Assembly: GCF_902626525.1 (NCBI RefSeq)
Contig: NZ_CACOFR010000001.1
Location: 62,001-126,000, forward strand
Direction: 5' to 3'
Source: an uncultured Prochlorococcus sp.
GTDB taxonomy: Bacteria; Cyanobacteriota; Cyanobacteriia; PCC-6307; Cyanobiaceae
Length of the DNA: 64,000 nucleotides
Part shown: piece after piece, positions 45,246-54,512 of the stretch
Position numbering within the stretch: the stretch's first letter is position 1
Layout: each line of letters begins with the position of its first letter
Notes under the pieces: generated by a model
What the model was told of the DNA's origin: nothing
The model's input: the letters and a program-made list of their open reading frames with translations, nothing else
Databases searched by the model: none
Made by a program: the position numbers and the translations under genes

Positions 45246-45407
45246 ATGCGGCCTGGTACTTTTGATTTGTTAATTCTACTATTTATCTTTTTAGGTCTTC
45301 AAGCTTGGTGGATTATCCCTATAATCATAAAGAATTATAAATTAAATAAGAAAGGTAATAATTTTAGAGAGGAAATTAAACAATTAGAAAAGTTATATAA
45401 AAAATAA
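45246..45407 (+). CDS. small membrane protein
   Basis: A 53-residue protein with one hydrophobic helix (FDLLILLFIFLGLQAWWIIP) and a charged C-terminal helix (NFREEIKQLEKLYKK). The pattern resembles other picocyanobacterial single-helix orphans. No function known. Confidence 0.6.
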   Translation: MRPGTFDLLILLFIFLGLQAWWIIPIIIKNYKLNKKGNNFREEIKQLEKLYKK

Positions 45408-45443
45408 TTTAGTTAATTATTTTTTGCAAACGAACTATTATTA

Positions 45444-45906
45444 GTGCAACACAAATATCCAATAAAATTCAAAAATATTTCATTTTATTTCCTTTTTCTT
45501 TGGACTTTGTTTCTGCCAAAATTTTCTCTCTCAGAAGCAAAGATTTAGGTTATTTCTTTTATTCAAACTTCAAAAGGATTGAGTAGCAAATACTTTAATT
45601 ATCAAGGAGGGTAAGCCTGAATTAAGACTTTTAAAAGTGAAGATTCCAACAGGGATGAAAAATCTAGTTCATACGTATCCTTCTCCAATTTTGATTCATG
45701 TCACTGGAGTAAGATTAAAGCAAGTTAGGGGTGGAGAAATTAATTTCTTTAATGCAGGTGATGAATTCGTGAAGCGTAATAATGGGGGTTCCCACTATGT
45801 GAAAAACATTGGTAAGAAACCAGTTATTCTTCATGCAGATGTTTTGTCTATATTTGAAATGCCAACAGCCAAAAATATTGTTTTAGAAGTTATTCAATTT
45901 TTATGA
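45444..45906 (+). pseudogene. decayed secreted cupin-domain protein
   Basis: From GTG 45444 the frame gives a signal peptide (KNISFYFLFLWTLFLPKFSLSEA), then TAG at 45546. Past it the same frame runs to TAA at 45612, where the coding sense continues in the +1 frame as GKPELRLLKVKIPTGMKNLVHTYPSP ... GGEINFFNAGDEFVKRNNGG, a cupin barrel (positions 45610-45906). Thus one nonsense codon and one frameshift separate a leader from its domain. The 89-codon frame from ATG 45637 is the surviving part and might still be translated. In related cupins the metal motif is HTHP-like; here HTYPSP has lost one His. Confidence 0.7.
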
Positions 45907-47619
45907 AGAACAGCTGTAATGAGATACTCCTCCACAGTTAAAATACTCGCTTGGCTTGAGTCGATTATATGTTTGATCTATATCTGAGAGTTGTTCTTTG
46001 TATGGATTGCTAAAAATAACTTGCAACTCCTTAATCTTTTCATAATTACCTTTTCCAGCCTCTTCATATGCAGGTACGACCATCCATTCGCGCCATGTAT
46101 AGACAGGATTAAGCGATTTCATTGATGCCGATTTTGCTTTAATATTTGCCTCTTTCTTCAATATTGATTTCCAGTTTTTAAACCAGGCTTCCCACCTATT
46201 ACTTAGCTCATCATCAATTGGTAAATAGAAACTGTCCTTTAATGAAGATATGTTATCAGGAATATTTGAGAGTTTACGGAACAAAATTGTAAAGTCTGCT
46301 TTTGAAATGACCATAAGATTAAAAAATTCATTTATTAAACTTTTATTTATGCGTTCTAAACCCAGTTTGTTTGTCCACATCTTCATCAACTCATTATCCA
46401 TTAATTCTGCAAAATCATTTTTGATTTCTTCAAGCTTTTCAAGATCTTGTTTCCTTTCTGAAAGTAACGGACTAAGAGAAGAACAGAATGTTTTAAAGTT
46501 GACTTCCGCAGCAGAAGGTTGGTTGAAAAATGAAAAATGCTCACCTCCACCTGTCCATGGTTGAAATCTTGGATCAAATAATTCACAGAATCCAAAGGGT
46601 CCATAGTCTAAGGTGTAGCCTCCAGCCGCACAATTATCACTATTGAAATTTCCTTGGCAATAACCAACACGCATCCAGTTGGCTATAAGAGATATAAGTC
46701 TCGATCTATATAAAGAAGCTAGTTTTATTATCTTACTTTCAAATGAAATCTCATGTTCAATTTCATCTTTATAGTTTCTATCTATAAGGTGTTGAACTAT
46801 CATCTTTAATTCATTAAGGGCCTCATTATGAGAATTATTGCGAACTCGTCTTGCAAAAAGTTCAATCTGGCCAACACGTAAAAAAGATGGAGCCACCCTA
46901 GTAGTAATTGCCGCTTGATTATTAATCATGATGTCAGGTTCGAAATATTTGGAGCCTTTGGAATACCATGGCCTACTTACTATTTCTGATCGTGATACAT
47001 AAAGTGTTAAAGATCTTGTTGTAGGGATTCCCAAGGCATCCATAAATTCCTGTGCAAGAAATTCCCTAACACTAGAACGTAAGACAGCTCTACCATCAGC
47101 GCCACGACAGTAAGGAGTTGGGCCTCCTCCTTTTAGTTGCATTTCCACTCTTTTCCCATTAAATAAACCTTCAAATACAGAAATTGCTCTGCCATCGCCA
47201 TAACCATTGCCAGTACCAAAGGGACATTGTTGGGTATATTCAGTGCCATAAATTGATAATGCATAACCTGTTGCCCAACCAATAGGACTCATTGGATATT
47301 CAGCAACTGAAATGTCACCTGAGAAAAAACGAGAAAAATTTTGATCTTTTGTAAGATCTGAGCTTAGTCCAAGTTCTTTAAAAAGTTTTTTGCTGTGGGA
47401 AATATATTCTGGATTTGTTATCGCTTTTGGGGCAACTGGTACGTAATGGCCAGAGTATACAGAACGTGGCTTATGATCATTTCCATCTTTTGTTGATTGA
47501 GGATCTGCTTTAAGCGAATTCATAAAAGAATAGTCAGATAGTTTTGAAAATTCTGAAAAATTTTCCGTAAGCTTTCCCTTTAATAATTCAGATTTGGTTG
47601 ACATCAAATTTTTTCCCAT
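45901..47619 (-). CDS. selO: protein adenylyltransferase SelO (UPF0061/YdiU)
   Basis: The 572-residue pseudokinase-fold enzyme carries QLKGGGPTPYCRGADGRAVLRSSVREFLAQEFMDALGIPTTRSL, GQIELFARR and the NFNSDNCAAGGYTLDYGPFGFCE metal-binding segment of SelO. SelO transfers AMP to hydroxyl side chains and is linked to redox stress. The C-terminus ends SHYSCSS, where the animal protein has selenocysteine, so the conserved Cys is present. It overlaps the cupin remnant by 6 bases in convergent orientation. Confidence 0.95.
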   Translation of the reverse strand: MGKNLMSTKSELLKGKLTENFSEFSKLSDYSFMNSLKADPQSTKDGNDHKPRSVYSGHYVPVAPKAITNPEYISHSKKLFKELGLSSDLTKDQNFSRFFSGDISVAEYPMSPIGWATGYALSIYGTEYTQQCPFGTGNGYGDGRAISVFEGLFNGKRVEMQLKGGGPTPYCRGADGRAVLRSSVREFLAQEFMDALGIPTTRSLTLYVSRSEIVSRPWYSKGSKYFEPDIMINNQAAITTRVAPSFLRVGQIELFARRVRNNSHNEALNELKMIVQHLIDRNYKDEIEHEISFESKIIKLASLYRSRLISLIANWMRVGYCQGNFNSDNCAAGGYTLDYGPFGFCELFDPRFQPWTGGGEHFSFFNQPSAAEVNFKTFCSSLSPLLSERKQDLEKLEEIKNDFAELMDNELMKMWTNKLGLERINKSLINEFFNLMVISKADFTILFRKLSNIPDNISSLKDSFYLPIDDELSNRWEAWFKNWKSILKKEANIKAKSASMKSLNPVYTWREWMVVPAYEEAGKGNYEKIKELQVIFSNPYKEQLSDIDQTYNRLKPSEYFNCGGVSHYSCSS

Positions 47620-47897
47620 TATTGATTGAGTTTTAATTTCTTTAGTTTAAATATCTAAATTTACTTTATATAGATTCTATTAGTGTTGGTTTTAACAAAA
47701 CTTTTGAGATTAAATGGAAGTTAAAACTTAATATTTACTTAAAAAAAATTCCACAGTAAAAAAATTGCAAGTATAAATTATTTGATTAAACTTTTTTTAG
47801 TTTGCTTAAAAATAATGTGAAATAATTCAACAATTTAATTTTTTGATCAACTCATACGACTCCTCCTTATCCCAGGACTATATTCACTTAAAATTTT

Positions 47898-49241
47898 CTA
47901 ACTTACCCAAACTTTCAGTAAGTCAAAAACACTTATAAATAGTCCAAAACCGATAATTGGAGGTGCAACCCATCTTGTCATGAATTTTAAATAACGTGTC
48001 GTTTTTATTCCGACTTTTGAATCGCTAAGCTCTTCATCTAACTTTCCTGGGACTACCCATCCCATAAAGAAAGTCACCAAAAATCCACCAAAGATAAGTA
48101 ATACGCCTCCAAAAATTGAATCAACTGTTCCAAGTATGTTTAAGTTTAATGCAGAAGGAATTCCTGCTAAGAATAGAAATAGAGTTATCAACCAAACCGA
48201 TTTTTCTCTTTTAAAACCAAATTTATCCATTAAAGAAGAAACCGGAACTTCCAATAATGAAACAGAAGAAGTTATTGCTGCAATATAAGCTAGTGCAAAA
48301 AATGCAACAGCTACAATTCTTCCTGCTGCACCATATGAACCTAGACCTGTTGGAATTGATATGAACAAAGCACCTACAGTGGATTCAGAAATGGCATCAC
48401 TTAAACCGAATGTAAAAACTATTGGGAAAGTAATTAATCCAGCCATTAGTCCAACTAAAGTATCTAAAGATGCAACACCAATACTTAGTTTTGGTAGATT
48501 ACTTTTTTTATTTAGATATGAGGCATAAGTAACCATAATTCCAATGCCTAAACTTAATGAAAAGAATGCTTGTGTAAAAGCGTTTCTTATTGTTTGAGGA
48601 TTTCTTAATTCATTAAAATCAAACTTAAGTAAAAATGTTTTATATCCTTCCCATGCGCCTGATAGCGAAGTGGCCCAAATAGCAAGAATTACAATGATTA
48701 TGAAAAGGATTGGCATGAAATATTTAGTAACCTTTTCTATCCCTTTTTTTATACCTGATGAAACTATTACGGCTGTAAGTACAAGACTTAATAGATGTCC
48801 CAACAAAACGCTGCTTCCACTACTAATTGAACCAAAGAAGTTTTCTGCCTCAGTTAAATTCTTTGGTAATCCAAAAAATATTGAATGGAACAAAGTATCA
48901 GCTGTCCAGCCCATTATCACTGAATAATATGAGGCTATACCCAAAGGAGCTATAAAGAATAGAATTCCCAATGGATACCAACTTTTCCCAGCAAGCTTTA
49001 CTGGTGCAAGCAATGTACTTGCTTTGGCATTTCTCCCTAAAGCCATTTCAGCAACAAATACTGGCAGGCACACAATTAAAACAATCAATATATATAAAAG
49101 TAAAAAAGCAGCCCCTCCACCTTGAGAGGATCTATAGGCGAAACCCCAAAGGTTGCCGAGCCCAACTGCGCTCCCAGCAGCTGCAAGAATGAATCCTAGC
49201 TTACTAGTCCATTGTTCTCTTTGAGAAATTTTTGAGTCCAA
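47898..49241 (-). CDS. sodium-dependent transporter, NSS (SLC6/LeuT-like) family
   Basis: A 447-residue transporter with about eleven to twelve helices. The TM1 signature is LAAAGSAVGLGNLWGFAYRSSQGGGAAFLLLY, close to the LeuT sodium/amino-acid site, and FFSLSLGIGIMVTYASYL matches TM6. It imports an amino acid or related solute with sodium, which is plentiful in seawater. The substrate cannot be read. A TA-rich 278-base gap lies downstream. Confidence 0.94.
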   Translation of the reverse strand: MDSKISQREQWTSKLGFILAAAGSAVGLGNLWGFAYRSSQGGGAAFLLLYILIVLIVCLPVFVAEMALGRNAKASTLLAPVKLAGKSWYPLGILFFIAPLGIASYYSVIMGWTADTLFHSIFFGLPKNLTEAENFFGSISSGSSVLLGHLLSLVLTAVIVSSGIKKGIEKVTKYFMPILFIIIVILAIWATSLSGAWEGYKTFLLKFDFNELRNPQTIRNAFTQAFFSLSLGIGIMVTYASYLNKKSNLPKLSIGVASLDTLVGLMAGLITFPIVFTFGLSDAISESTVGALFISIPTGLGSYGAAGRIVAVAFFALAYIAAITSSVSLLEVPVSSLMDKFGFKREKSVWLITLFLFLAGIPSALNLNILGTVDSIFGGVLLIFGGFLVTFFMGWVVPGKLDEELSDSKVGIKTTRYLKFMTRWVAPPIIGFGLFISVFDLLKVWVS

Positions 49242-49711
49242 AATTAAAATCGATTTTTATAGTTGCTTTATAACTCATAAATGTAAAATAGTTAATAATT
49301 GCTTAATAAAACTCATTTTTTTTATTTTTTTATTTTTATTTTTTTATTTTTATTAATTTTTTTGATAAAGAATAGAATTTAATAATATTTTTATTATGAC
49401 TATTTGAACGACAATTCTAAATTTATAACTAAGTAATAATTTTGAAGAGTATTTAAAAGATATTGATGCAAAATAATCGCAAGCGATGTTTAAAGTTATT
49501 AAGAGTTCAAACCTTTTTTATTGGTTCATCATTAGATGATACTGCCTAAGCAACTGAAATTTCTAAAGGTCAAGAAAAATTTTTGTATGATTTTTTAGTG
49601 AATTTTGAGAAAAAAACTTTTATTAAGGCATCAGGGTAAAATTACTGAGGTCAAAAATAATATCGTGCTTTATTTCCTGAAGAATTAAATTTTTAATTAT
49701 TTATATTTTTA
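49242..49711. other. AT-rich gap with low-complexity tract and possible gene remnant
   Basis: At 49311-49363 there is a T-rich tract of repeated ATTTTT units. At 49466-49549 a 27-codon frame (MQNNRKRCLKLLRVQTFFIG) ends in TAA; the same frame continues as ATEISKGQEKFLYDFLVNFE and so on with further stops to 49699, which may be a degraded gene. No intact gene is seen. Confidence 0.35.
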
Positions 49712-50011
49712 ATGAATTATCAACTTTTAATTGAATCTTATTCTTTTGGTACAGCTCTTTCTGAGCAAGAAATAGAACTCTTAAGCCTTGAACTTGAAAC
49801 TCAAATCATGAATATCAATATATCCACAGAATTTAGTTGCTTTAAATCAGCTCCAAAACATATTTGTGAAGTGCTTAATTTAAAAAAAGATACTTATTGG
49901 ATAATGTGTCTTGCTGAAATTATAGATTTATATGAGCCGCCTAAATTAGGGAAAACAAAAAGCGTGCAGGTTTTTGAATTGCTTCTTAAAAAAGGACTTG
50001 TTATTGGTTAA
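49712..50011 (+). CDS. conserved hypothetical protein
   Basis: A 99-residue soluble protein, helical N-terminal part (SEQEIELLSLELETQI) and FKSAPKHICEVLNLKKDTYWIMCLAEIIDLYEPP. No domain recognised. Good composition and ordinary length for a picocyanobacterial orphan. Confidence 0.6.
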   Translation: MNYQLLIESYSFGTALSEQEIELLSLELETQIMNINISTEFSCFKSAPKHICEVLNLKKDTYWIMCLAEIIDLYEPPKLGKTKSVQVFELLLKKGLVIG

Positions 50012-50230
50012 TTAATAATTCACTTATTTGGATATTGAAATTAGTTGATTTTAAAAATTTTTTAAAAATAAATTTTTTATTTTTGATGAAATTAAAAGTT
50101 TATACTGTGAATTTAAATTAAAATAAATTAATTATTAATAAATTAAGTATTTCTAAATTAAATCCTTTATAAAATATTTCTTATCTCTTCGTACTGATAG
50201 AATTAAGTCAAGATCAGAAAAATTATAAAA

Positions 50231-50587
50231 ATGGAAGATTCTAATGAATTATTATTGGAAACTGTTATTAGGCTTGCTAGATCAAGTGAGAACAAGTTTA
50301 AGAAGGGAAATTTCAAAGAAGCTATAGATGACAAAATCAAGGCTAATGCAATATTAAAATCTAAATCTTGTGATAAAAACCTTATCGAGAAATTTAGAGA
50401 AGAATTATCAAGTTTATATTCTTCAAAATTTGATCTTATATTCGATCATAAACTTAGAATTGATGAAATAAAGAGAAATAAGATCATAAAAATGTTGAAA
50501 AAAAAAAGTGATGAAAAATTAAAAAATCTTGATTATAAAGGAGCAATAAAAGCTTTGAGGAGGGCAGAAAAATATTGGTCAAATTAA
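50231..50587 (+). CDS. helical repeat-like hypothetical protein
   Basis: A 118-residue basic, all-helical protein. Two similar stretches, KFKKGNFKEAIDDKIKANAI and KLKNLDYKGAIKALRRAEKY, resemble TPR helices (small-G-x-Y/F-x-x-A), so it may be a two-repeat TPR-like protein. No partner is indicated by the context. Confidence 0.6.
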   Translation: MEDSNELLLETVIRLARSSENKFKKGNFKEAIDDKIKANAILKSKSCDKNLIEKFREELSSLYSSKFDLIFDHKLRIDEIKRNKIIKMLKKKSDEKLKNLDYKGAIKALRRAEKYWSN

Positions 50588-50687
50588 TAACATATTAAAT
50601 TTTGATAAATTTGAAGATTTTAAGAAGTTTTGCTTATTGTTTGTTTTTTTTAATCAGTTTAAATTAAAGATATTTAGGTAACAACTT

Positions 50688-50804
50688 ATGCGAAAACAAA
50701 TAAACCAAAAAGTTAAGAAGGTTGATATTAGAAAATTAGATATAATTGATAGATTTTTAATGATCTTATGGAGAAAAGAAGTTGAATATAAAATAAATAT
50801 TTGA
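50688..50804 (+). CDS. small basic protein
   Basis: A 38-residue frame from ATG 50688: very basic N-terminus (RKQINQKVKKVDIRKL) then IIDRFLMILWRKEVEYK. No domain. Short, so moderate confidence. Confidence 0.4.
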   Translation: MRKQINQKVKKVDIRKLDIIDRFLMILWRKEVEYKINI

Positions 50805-50837
50805 TAATGACATATTTGTTGGAGATATCTTGCGAAA

Positions 50838-50909
50838 GTGCAAATTGCACTCCTAATTATACTTTTTGTTTTTCACTCATTATCTGATGTAGCAGTAGAA
50901 AAGTATTAA
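50838..50909 (+). CDS. possible 23-residue membrane peptide
   Basis: A GTG-started frame coding one hydrophobic helix (QIALLIILFVFHSLSDVA). The same frame is open further upstream without a better start. Weak call. Confidence 0.25.
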   Translation: MQIALLIILFVFHSLSDVAVEKY

Positions 50910-50961
50910 AGAATAAATTTATTAGGGCTAAAAAAGTAAATTAAAGCATTTAATTAAAAAC

Positions 50962-52266
50962 ATGAATTTTACAAAAAGAATCCAAAAAAGTTCAGGTCCA
51001 GGTATTTTGCTGGCTGGAGCGGCTATTGGCGGCTCCCATTTGTTCTCATCTACTACGGCTGGGGCGCGGTTTGGATTTTCATTATTAGGCCTAATCCTAC
51101 TTACTAATCTTTTAAAATATCCATTCTTATTAGTTGGGACAAGATTTACCGCATCTACTGGTAAATCATTATTAGAAGGTTTTAAAGAAAGGAATTCTTA
51201 TTATCTTCCTTTATTTCTAATAGTCAGTTTAATTACAGGTACTTTCACAATTGCGGCTGTAAGTATTCTTTCTGGTGCTCTTTTAACTAATATTCCCTTT
51301 TTCTCTTTTTTCCCTGAGATAAATTTATCTATATTAGTTCTAGGAATCTCTGGAATGATATTAATTCTTGGTAAATATAAAGCTCTTGATAGAATTTCAA
51401 AATTTTTAGTGGCTCTACTTACTTTCCTAACATTATTTGCGGTTTTATCACTTTTATTTAAAGGTTCAATGAATGATTCTTTAAAGTTGAGTTTCTTTGA
51501 ACCAGAGGTCAGCCCATGGAAGTTAACTAATTTAGCTTTCTTGATACCTCTAATGGGATGGATGCCTTGCCCAGTTGAATTATGTGTTTGGCCCTCTTTG
51601 TGGATGTTTTCTCGAGCTAAAGATGCAAACTATAAACCAAATGTTAGAGAGGCAGAATTTGACTTTAATTTAGGTTATGTAATAACAGTGGTTACAGCTA
51701 TTTTCTTCCTTACTCTTGGGGCAATAACTATGTATGGCACTGGAGATGGAATGCTTTCTAGTGGAGGAGGCTCTTTTGCTCAGAAGTTAATATACCTTTA
51801 TACTGAATCGATTGGTGATTGGTCCAAATGGATCATTGTACCTGCAGCATTTGCAGCTATGTTCAGTACCACAATTACTTGTCTAGATGCATATCCAAGA
51901 AGTATTTCTGCTATTCAAGGTTTATTAATAGGCACTGATCTTGGACGTATGGATTCTAAGGCCGAGCGAAATAGATTTCAGTGGTGGATGATTGTTCATA
52001 TTTTTGCTTCCTTTATTGCTTTGCTAATTGCAAAGTCTCAAGGTTTAGGAGTAAAAGAATTTGTTTTTCCTGCTATGACTGGAAGTTTCCTTACTGCACC
52101 TTTATTTGCATGGATGGCAATGGATACTATAAATAGTAAGCTTGTCCCAAGTAAAAATAGATATGGATTGTTTCTTAAAACATTTTGTTGGATAGGTTTG
52201 ATTTTCTTAACTTTATTTAGTTTATTATTTATTGCGAATTCATTCTTTGGGATTGGAGTTGGTTGA
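50962..52266 (+). CDS. NRAMP-like metal ion transporter (atypical)
   Basis: A 434-residue protein with eleven hydrophobic helices, of the NRAMP-related group. In TM1 the expected DPGN metal motif is replaced by GGSH (LAGAAIGGSHLFSSTTAGARFG), and in TM6 the MPxD-like region reads MGWMPCPVELCVWPSLWM. These changes show it is a divergent branch whose substrate may differ from Mn or Fe; related proteins transport other divalent cations or organic substrates. It stands alone. Confidence 0.85.
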   Translation: MNFTKRIQKSSGPGILLAGAAIGGSHLFSSTTAGARFGFSLLGLILLTNLLKYPFLLVGTRFTASTGKSLLEGFKERNSYYLPLFLIVSLITGTFTIAAVSILSGALLTNIPFFSFFPEINLSILVLGISGMILILGKYKALDRISKFLVALLTFLTLFAVLSLLFKGSMNDSLKLSFFEPEVSPWKLTNLAFLIPLMGWMPCPVELCVWPSLWMFSRAKDANYKPNVREAEFDFNLGYVITVVTAIFFLTLGAITMYGTGDGMLSSGGGSFAQKLIYLYTESIGDWSKWIIVPAAFAAMFSTTITCLDAYPRSISAIQGLLIGTDLGRMDSKAERNRFQWWMIVHIFASFIALLIAKSQGLGVKEFVFPAMTGSFLTAPLFAWMAMDTINSKLVPSKNRYGLFLKTFCWIGLIFLTLFSLLFIANSFFGIGVG

Positions 52267-52406
52267 TTTTCACTAATTAAAAAACTTTTTTCTAAGGGGC
52301 CTCTTTAAGACTGATCAAATTTATTAATTTGAAAACAAAAATATTAAAGGGGTTGATTTTTCTTCAAGATTCGTTTCTTTAGAGATATAAATTTTTGATA
52401 TTAATT

Positions 52407-52520
52407 ATGATTATGCCTCAATCAACTTTGGAAAGCTTGTTGTTTTTTATGATACTTTCGCTTGTCGCAACTTACGTCGTAAAATTAAAGTATTCCTCAA
52501 AATTAAAACCACAAAAGTAG
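52407..52520 (+). CDS. single-helix membrane peptide
   Basis: A 37-residue frame (ATG at 52407, second ATG at 52413) with one helix LLFFMILSLVATYVVKL and a basic tail KYSSKLKPQK. Such short membrane peptides are common in Prochlorococcus. No function known. Confidence 0.5.
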   Translation: MIMPQSTLESLLFFMILSLVATYVVKLKYSSKLKPQK

Positions 52521-52540
52521 TTTTTATTTTTTAGCCATAT

Positions 52541-52738
52541 TTATTTACTTGGATCACTCCAAGTTTCTTGATATAACCAACTCAAAAAAGTAAGAGTTAG
52601 TATATTTCCAAATCCGTAAGTAATTCCCAATAATGGATTATATATATTGGCAATAATAGTAGACATAATAAAGATTATTAGTCCTGAAATAATTAAATCC
52701 TGTATAGGTAGGTGGCTTAAATTAATTGAATTAATCAT
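52541..52738 (-). CDS. small membrane protein
   Basis: A 65-residue protein with two hydrophobic segments (LIISGLIIFIMSTIIANIY, ILTLTFLSWLY). Convergent with the preceding peptide gene. No family recognised. Confidence 0.55.
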   Translation of the reverse strand: MINSINLSHLPIQDLIISGLIIFIMSTIIANIYNPLLGITYGFGNILTLTFLSWLYQETWSDPSK

Positions 52739-52985
52739 TCGATAATGATTGAGAATTTAGTAATAAATTATAAAGCAACATAAAGGCCATTTATTCATTA
52801 TTTTTAGTACTTAATCATAAACTCAAGAATAATTATGTATTAGAAAAATATTGATTAATCTTGAATATCAAAGAATTTCAATTAGATATTTAAATTTAAT
52901 TACAAATTATACATGAAGTTGATTAATTTTTTTCAGTGTGAGATATAAAAATAGTATATAGTTTTAAAAATTTGGTTTTAAGGAA

Positions 52986-53111
52986 TTGGAAAACTTTAGT
53001 TATTATGAATACTTGAATTCTATTTCATTTCATCCACCTGTGATGATAATAACTACCCTTGTTTTCTTTTACATAAGAAGAAAAATATTATTAAAGGGTA
53101 AAAAGCATTAA
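52986..53111 (+). CDS. small membrane peptide with TTG start
   Basis: A 41-residue frame from TTG 52986, preceded at once by AAGGA. One helix (PPVMIITTLVFFYI) and a strongly basic end (RRKILLKGKKH). No family recognised. Confidence 0.45.
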   Translation: MENFSYYEYLNSISFHPPVMIITTLVFFYIRRKILLKGKKH

Positions 53112-53198
53112 AATTTATTTTAAATTCATATTATTTAACGAGTCAAAAATAATATAGATAAAACAAGTTATGAAAACAATTACGTAAATAGATTCCAT

Positions 53199-53567
53199 TT
53201 AACCGATGGTTGTTATTGAACTACTTAAACCATAAGTTAAATAAATAAAACTGGCAAAAGTTACTCCAATCATTACGGTTGTGTAGAGTTTATTTAGTTT
53301 AAAATTATTATTTGAAGTTGAAAAATCTGCTACTACTAAATTTTTCATTGAATATTTATCCCTACTTTTGAAATCGCTGCTGTTAACTAAACTACCTAAA
53401 ATCGGTTCTGTTGAATTATTTATTTCTTCTTTGATAATAGAATTTAAACCTTTATCTTCACTAAAGAATTTTGGAAACATATAAGTATGCCAAAGAGCTA
53501 TTACCGCTGCCCAAAAAACAACGCTTACTCCGGCTATTCCAAATAGTAAGAACTTAAAAGTATCCAT
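53199..53567 (-). CDS. two-helix membrane hypothetical protein
   Basis: A 122-residue protein with an N-terminal helix (FLLFGIAGVSVVFWAAVIALW), a polar loop of about 60 residues, and a C-terminal helix (YTTVMIGVTFASFIYLTYGL). No domain recognised. Its position beside PsbY-like genes might mean a photosynthetic membrane role, but nothing in the sequence proves this. Confidence 0.65.
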   Translation of the reverse strand: MDTFKFLLFGIAGVSVVFWAAVIALWHTYMFPKFFSEDKGLNSIIKEEINNSTEPILGSLVNSSDFKSRDKYSMKNLVVADFSTSNNNFKLNKLYTTVMIGVTFASFIYLTYGLSSSITTIG

Positions 53568-53789
53568 ATTTCAATTTATTTAATAAAAATCTACCTCAAT
53601 ATTAAATAAACAAATATATTCATTTAAAAAATATACTTTAACTAAATCAATTTATCATGACTAATTGTGATTAATGATCAAAAATAATGTTATTTAGTGT
53701 TTTTATTTAAATATAAGTTAATGAATTAATAAATTTTTAATGCTAAAGAGTCAAAATATCTAAAAAATTAACATTTTATTTTAATAGAA

Positions 53790-54086
53790 ATGGACTTCAG
53801 AGTTGTACTTGTAATTACACCAATTATTTTTTCGTGGATATTTACAGTATTTTGGTTAGGTAGATGGGATGTATTTAGATTAACACCACTAGGATTACCT
53901 AAAAAGGGAGTGGCTCCTTTCAAAAACTATCAAGTATGGGAAGACTCTGCACTAGTTCCTGATACTGGTAGACCAGCAGAAGGTTATCCTGTTTTTACTG
54001 TAAGAACTGCAGCTGTAAACGCTTTGGGAATTCCTACTGTTTTCTTCTTAGGAGCTATTTTGGCAATGCAGTTTAAATCTTATTGA
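53790..54086 (+). CDS. PsbY-like photosystem II peptide with C-terminal extension
   Basis: A 98-residue protein whose N-terminus [20 protein letters not shown] matches the PsbY signature (MD-x-R-x-x-x-V-x-x-P plus one helix). Normal cyanobacterial PsbY is about 40 residues; here a loop ([20 protein letters not shown]) and a second helix ([20 protein letters not shown]) are added. It is followed 12 bases later by a second protein with the same N-terminal signature. PsbY sits at the edge of photosystem II near cytochrome b559. The assignment rests on the N-terminal pattern only. Confidence 0.6.
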   Translation: MDFRVVLVITPIIFSWIFTVFWLGRWDVFRLTPLGLPKKGVAPFKNYQVWEDSALVPDTGRPAEGYPVFTVRTAAVNALGIPTVFFLGAILAMQFKSY

Positions 54087-54098
54087 TAAGGTACTTTA

Positions 54099-54284
54099 AT
54101 GGATATAAGATTTTTAATTGTTGGAGCTCCCTTCATAGTTGCCTTTTTCTACACCTTATTTTGGCTGAGAAAATGGGGTGCTTTTGATTCCCCTAATGAC
54201 AACTTTCCCAAAAAAATGACTCTTCAAAATAAATCAATAGAACAAAAATATATTCTAGAAAATATATTTTTAACAAAAAATTGA
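54099..54284 (+). CDS. PsbY-like small membrane protein
   Basis: A 61-residue protein beginning MDIRFLIVGAPFIVAFFYTL, the same pattern as the preceding gene and PsbY, with one helix, then FWLRKWGAFDSP and a polar tail. The two tandem genes seem to be an old duplication; identity outside the N-terminal helix is low. Function uncertain. Confidence 0.6.
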   Translation: MDIRFLIVGAPFIVAFFYTLFWLRKWGAFDSPNDNFPKKMTLQNKSIEQKYILENIFLTKN

Positions 54285-54318
54285 ATTCCTATTTATCTAT
54301 TTTAATAAATTAATTGCC

Positions 54319-54417
54319 ATGATCCCATTAGAACAGTATCTATTTTTTGCAGTTTCTCTTTATGCTTTTTTTTATCTTTCAATGAGTGTAGTAGGTGCAT
54401 TAATAAACTTTTCCTAA
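54319..54417 (+). CDS. single-helix membrane peptide
   Basis: A 32-residue peptide (ATG at 54319) with one helix, LFFAVSLYAFFYLSMSVVGA. Third membrane peptide in line with the PsbY-like genes, so it could be a small thylakoid subunit. No family recognised. Confidence 0.5.
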   Translation: MIPLEQYLFFAVSLYAFFYLSMSVVGALINFS

Positions 54418-54512
54418 AATTAAGTAGATAAAATATTAAACACTTTTTTGTATAAATTAAATCTTTCTAAATTAATAAATTCATTATATAAATATAAAAG
54501 TAGATATTAGGG

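Noticed and set aside
49311-49363. Repeated ATTTTT units as a possible CRISPR or regulatory array
   Set aside because: It is simple-sequence T-rich tract without spacers.
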